NCBI GenBank assembly: GCA_014799675.1
Contig: JAAVHM010000144.1
Coordinates: 1-8,425 of the forward strand
DNA from: Ruminococcus sp.
GTDB lineage: Bacteria; Bacillota; Clostridia; Oscillospirales; Ruminococcaceae
Reading direction: 5' to 3'
Length of the DNA stretch: 8,425 bases
The notes under the pieces are model-generated. The model was not told the origin of the DNA. It did not search any database and saw nothing but the letters and a program-made list of their open reading frames with translations. Position 1 is the first letter of the stretch; every line of letters begins with the position of its first letter. A program made the translations under genes and the position numbers. Of the stretch, positions 5,969 through 8,425 are shown piece after piece.

Positions 5969-6645
5969 ACAGATATGACGAAGAAGATTACCTGATGATA
6001 TCGGGAATACAGCATTTTGTTTTCTGCCGCAGACAATGGGCGCTTATACATATCGAGCAGCAGTGGGAGGAAAATTACCGTACTGCCGACGGCGCTGTTA
6101 TGCATAAAAACGTGCATAACAGTGCCTTTAACGAAACGAGAAAGGACAAAATAATCGTAAGAGCCATGAGAGTTTCCTCCCGCGAGCTTGGACTTAGCGG
6201 AGAATGCGACGTTGTGGAATTTACAAAGTGCAGCGGCGGTATAAGCCTTTTCGGCAGAGAGGGAAAATACTCGGTAATGCCGATAGAATACAAGCGGGGC
6301 GAGCCTAAGGAGGACGACTGTGACGCTGTACAGCTTTGCGCCCAGGCGATTTGTCTTGAAGAAATGCTTTGCTGCGAAATAAACGAGGGCTGCATTTTTT
6401 ACGGCGAGACAAAAAGAAGAACAAAGGTGATTTTTGACGAGACTTTGAGACAGCGCGTCAAGGCGATAGCGGAGGAAATGCACGGCTATTACAGCAGGCA
6501 GTACACCCCAAAGGTCAAGCGGACAAAGGCTTGCAATGCCTGCTCTCTGAAAAATCTGTGTCTGCCTGTCATTATGAAAAACAAAAGCGCAAAAGATTAC
6601 CTTAAAACAAATCTTGCGGAAGAGTACGGGGAGGATACCGAATGA
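5965..6645 (+). CDS. cas4: Cas4, RecB-like iron-sulfur nuclease of spacer acquisition
   Basis: Cas4 joins Cas1-Cas2 to select PAM-bearing prespacers, trim them and fix their orientation. The 226 residues match I-C Cas4. Four cysteines for the iron-sulfur cluster are present: C21 (HFVFCRRQW), C190, C193 and C199 (CNACSLKNLC). RecB nuclease motifs are the histidine in GAVMHKNVH (about 48), D82 in GECDVVEF, E108-x-K110 in PIEYKRG, and the QLCAQAICLEE motif that follows. The start overlaps the cas7c stop in an ATGA. No Shine-Dalgarno is close (GGAGGG is about 27 nt away), so translation is probably coupled to cas7c. Its own stop overlaps the cas1 start in a second ATGA. All catalytic and cluster residues are in place. 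Confidence 0.96.
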   Translation: MNRYDEEDYLMISGIQHFVFCRRQWALIHIEQQWEENYRTADGAVMHKNVHNSAFNETRKDKIIVRAMRVSSRELGLSGECDVVEFTKCSGGISLFGREGKYSVMPIEYKRGEPKEDDCDAVQLCAQAICLEEMLCCEINEGCIFYGETKRRTKVIFDETLRQRVKAIAEEMHGYYSRQYTPKVKRTKACNACSLKNLCLPVIMKNKSAKDYLKTNLAEEYGEDTE

Positions 6646-7673
6646 AAAAGCTTCTTAATACGCTTTATGTGACTTCTCCCGACAGGTATCTGTCGCTGGA
6701 CGGAGAAAACGTCGTTATCAATTCGGACAGCGAAATTATCGGCAGAGTTCCGCTTCACAATCTTGAACGCATTGTGACCTTCGGCTACACAGGGGCAAGT
6801 CCCGCGCTCATGGGAAAATGCGGAGAAATGGGCATAGACCTGTGCTTTATGAGTTCAAGCGGACGCTTCCTTTGCCGAATTCAGGGAGAGGTCAGCGGAA
6901 ACGTCCTGCTAAGGAGACAGCAGTACAGAATTGCAGATGACAAAGAAAAGTCCCTTTCAATAGCGAAAAATATTATTGCGGGAAAAATTTTTAACAGCAA
7001 ATGGGTAATTGAAAGGACTTTGCGCGAGCATTCCATGAGGATAGATACGGAAAAATTCAAAGAGAAGTCTGTCTTTTTATCAAATGCAATAAAAAAATGT
7101 TCCGCCTGCACTTCCCACGACGAACTGCGGGGCATTGAGGGGGAAGCGGCTTCGGTGTATTTTTCTGTTTTTGACGATATGATACTTCAGCAAAAGGAGG
7201 ACTTTGTTTTCGATACAAGAAACAGGCGTCCCCCCACCGATAACGTGAACGCTATGCTTTCCTTTGCCTATACTCTTGCGACTGGTATGTGTGATTCGGC
7301 TTTGGAAACGGTAGGTCTTGACCCGTTTGTTGGATTTATGCATACGGACAGACCGGGGAGACAGTCTCTTGCGCTTGATATGGTTGAGGAATTCCGTGCG
7401 GTGATGTGCGACAGGTTTGTGCTTATGCTGATAAACAAGAAAATGGTTTCCGCCAAGGACTTTGAAAAGCGTGAAAACGGCTCGGTGCTCATGACCGACG
7501 AAGCGCGGAGAAATTTTATTTCGGCATGGCAGAACAGAAAAAGTCAGGTAATTACTCACCCGTTTCTTGAAGAAAAGGTGGAGTGGGGTATGCTGCCGTA
7601 TGTGCAGGCGCTGCTGATGAGCAGGTTCATCAGGGGCGACTTGGACGATTATCCTGTATTTTTATGGAAGTGA
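6642..7673 (+). CDS. cas1: Cas1, CRISPR integrase
   Basis: Cas1 is the metal-dependent integrase that, with Cas2, inserts prespacers at the leader-repeat junction. The 343 residues match the I-C branch. The N-terminal beta domain (KLLNTLYVTSPDRYLSLDGENVVI) is followed by the helical catalytic domain with E166 (GIEGEAASVYF), H234 (GFMHTDRPG), and D246/E249 (LALDMVEEFRAV), the expected metal ligands. The start shares an ATGA with the cas4 stop and has GGGGAGG (6628-6634) 7 nt upstream. Four bp separate it from cas2. Catalytic residues are intact, so the adaptation module looks functional. Confidence 0.97.
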   Translation: MKKLLNTLYVTSPDRYLSLDGENVVINSDSEIIGRVPLHNLERIVTFGYTGASPALMGKCGEMGIDLCFMSSSGRFLCRIQGEVSGNVLLRRQQYRIADDKEKSLSIAKNIIAGKIFNSKWVIERTLREHSMRIDTEKFKEKSVFLSNAIKKCSACTSHDELRGIEGEAASVYFSVFDDMILQQKEDFVFDTRNRRPPTDNVNAMLSFAYTLATGMCDSALETVGLDPFVGFMHTDRPGRQSLALDMVEEFRAVMCDRFVLMLINKKMVSAKDFEKRENGSVLMTDEARRNFISAWQNRKSQVITHPFLEEKVEWGMLPYVQALLMSRFIRGDLDDYPVFLWK

Positions 7674-7677
7674 GAAA

Positions 7678-7968
7678 ATGCTTGTATTGATAACATACGA
7701 CGTAAATACGCAGACAAAAGAGGGCAGGACGCGTTTGAGAAAGGTTGCCAAGCAGTGTGTAAACTACGGCGTCCGTGTACAGAACTCTGTTTTTGAATGT
7801 GTAATGGATTCCGCCAAGTGCCGTGAGGTAAAAGCGATACTTGAGGGCTTGATCGACAAGGACAGGGACAGCCTTAGGTTTTATTATTTGGGGGACAAAT
7901 ACAAAACCAAAGTAGAGCACATCGGTGCAAAGGAAACTATAAACGTAGAAGAGCCATTGATTTTTTAG
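7678..7968 (+). CDS. cas2: Cas2, structural partner of Cas1 in spacer integration
   Basis: Cas2 is a ferredoxin-fold dimer that bridges two Cas1 dimers and measures the prespacer. The 96 residues are typical. MLVLITYDVNT carries the conserved D8 at the end of strand 1, and GVRVQNSVFECVMD and the C-terminal LGDKYKTKVEHIGAKE are I-C-type Cas2 sequence. It starts 4 bp after cas1 behind a weak GGAAGTGAG, so translation is probably coupled. It is the last gene of the operon, and the CRISPR leader begins right after it. Confidence 0.97.
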   Translation: MLVLITYDVNTQTKEGRTRLRKVAKQCVNYGVRVQNSVFECVMDSAKCREVKAILEGLIDKDRDSLRFYYLGDKYKTKVEHIGAKETINVEEPLIF

Positions 7969-8128
7969 TGCGGATATCAAGCGCACATGATTTTTCAGGG
8001 AGACCCGCACTGAAATTTAGTCAGTTTTTTGATTTTCTTCTGATTGCTTAGGACAGAATAAAAAGAAAATTTGTTGCAAATTTACAATGTTTATGTTTTT
8101 TGATATTTAAATATTGTATAATTTTGCT
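7969..8128 (+). promoter_or_regulatory. CRISPR leader
   Basis: This 160-bp non-coding, AT-rich stretch lies between the cas2 stop and the first repeat, the usual place for the I-C leader that carries the array promoter and the Cas1-Cas2 integration signals. A TATAAT lies at 8117-8122, 6 bp before the first repeat, with only a weak -35 candidate (TGTTTT, 8094-8099). The beginning holds a loose inverted repeat, AGTGCGG (7967-7973) with CCGCACT (8005-8011), whose 31-nt loop contains a competing CGCAC arm; no T-run follows directly, so a terminator is doubtful. Confidence 0.75.
8117..8122 (+). promoter_or_regulatory. -10 box of the CRISPR array
   Basis: A perfect TATAAT precedes the first repeat by 6 bp, so the pre-crRNA would begin at or next to the first repeat base. 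The -35 is weak. The layout mirrors that of the CreR-like RNA, where TATAAT is 7 bp before the pseudo-repeat. Confidence 0.55.
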
Positions 8129-8425
8129 GTCACCCTCCGGGTGGAGGGTGTGGATTGAAATATTAAGGACGGTGATAAAATGCAGAAATGTCCTAGTCAC
8201 CCTCCGGGTGGAGGGTGTGGATTGAAATAAGCTTACGCCCGACGCGCGCATAGACCTGAATTACGTCACCCTCCGGGTGGAGGGTGTGGATTGAAATGCC
8301 GCCTTGTAATGCGGGGTTTAAGGGAACGCAGTCACCCTCCGGGTGGAGGGTGTGGATTGAAATACCCCATATATAAAATGTATATATTGTCGTTGCAAGT
8401 CACCCTCCGGGTGGAGGGTGTGGAT
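8129..8425 (+). CRISPR. Type I-C CRISPR array (leader end; truncated by the window)
   Basis: Repeats of 33 bp lie at 8129-8161, 8196-8228, 8265-8297 and 8331-8363, plus a 27-bp partial copy at 8399-8425. All copies are identical. Each begins GTCACCCTCC, forms an 8-bp stem (CACCCTCC/GGAGGGTG) around a GGGT loop, and ends with the 11-nt handle TGGATTGAAAT. Spacers are 8162-8195 (34), 8229-8264 (36), 8298-8330 (33) and 8364-8398 (35 bp); they are the most recently acquired because this is the leader end. The repeat ending and stem are the I-C type, in agreement with the cas genes. No spacer visibly matches another part of the window. Confidence 0.98.

Noticed and set aside
7967..8011. Terminator after cas2
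   Set aside because: The arms are 7 bp with a 31-nt loop and a competing internal arm, and no T-run follows directly. Kept only as a note under the leader.
8048..8251. Minus-strand ORF of 67 codons across the leader and first repeats
   Set aside because: It reads through identical CRISPR repeats and non-coding leader; an artefact of the repeat sequence.
8162..8398. Self-targeting spacers matching the cas genes or promoter
   Set aside because: By eye none of the four spacers matches elsewhere in the window. A database search would be needed to find phage or plasmid targets.

Overview
The window carries an almost complete type I-C CRISPR-Cas locus. All genes lie on the + strand in the order cas3 (5' end cut off by the window) - cas5c - cas8c (with an internal cas11c) - cas7c - cas4 - cas1 - cas2, followed by a leader and the first four repeat-spacer units of a CRISPR array that runs off the right edge. 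Moderate GC, strong GGAGG-type ribosome binding sites, perfect sigma-A promoter hexamers and the protein flavour suggest a Firmicutes/Clostridia genome (Ruminococcus or a relative). The species cannot be named from the sequence alone.

Layout. 1-2291: Cas3 HD-nuclease/helicase. 2292-2502: the only long gap inside the operon; it is full of regulatory sequence. 2503-7968: six tightly packed genes (gaps of 3-4 bp or overlaps of 4-14 bp) read from one consensus promoter at 2437-2465. 7969-8128: leader with a TATAAT box 6 bp before the first repeat. 8129-8425: CRISPR array with 33-bp repeats and spacers of 33-36 bp.

The most interesting element is in the cas3-cas5c gap on the minus strand. A degenerate CRISPR repeat (2372 down to 2347) keeps the stem base and the 11-nt crRNA 5' handle. 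It is followed by a spacer-like stretch (2346 down to about 2322) and then a perfect 9-bp hairpin with a seven-T run (intrinsic terminator, 2321 down to 2290). A TATAAT box sits 7 bp before this pseudo-repeat. The first 17 nt of the pseudo-spacer match the cas5c promoter at 16 of 17 positions. The single mismatch is at position 6, the protospacer is flanked by TTC (the canonical I-C PAM), and it covers the whole -10 box. This is the architecture expected of a CreR-type Cas-regulating RNA: a single-repeat, terminator-ended crRNA-like guide that would direct the Cas5c/Cas8c/Cas11c/Cas7c complex to repress its own promoter without enough pairing to trigger Cas3.

How the parts work together. Cas4-Cas1-Cas2 acquire spacers. 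Cas5c would process both array transcripts and the pseudo-repeat RNA. Cas7c, Cas8c and Cas11c form Cascade with Cas5c, and Cas3 destroys fully matched targets. The CreR-like RNA would close a negative feedback loop on the cas5c-cas2 operon, so that expression rises when Cascade is scarce, inhibited, or occupied by array crRNAs. A second point worth noting is an in-frame Shine-Dalgarno plus ATG inside cas8c that defines a separately translated Cas11c small subunit.
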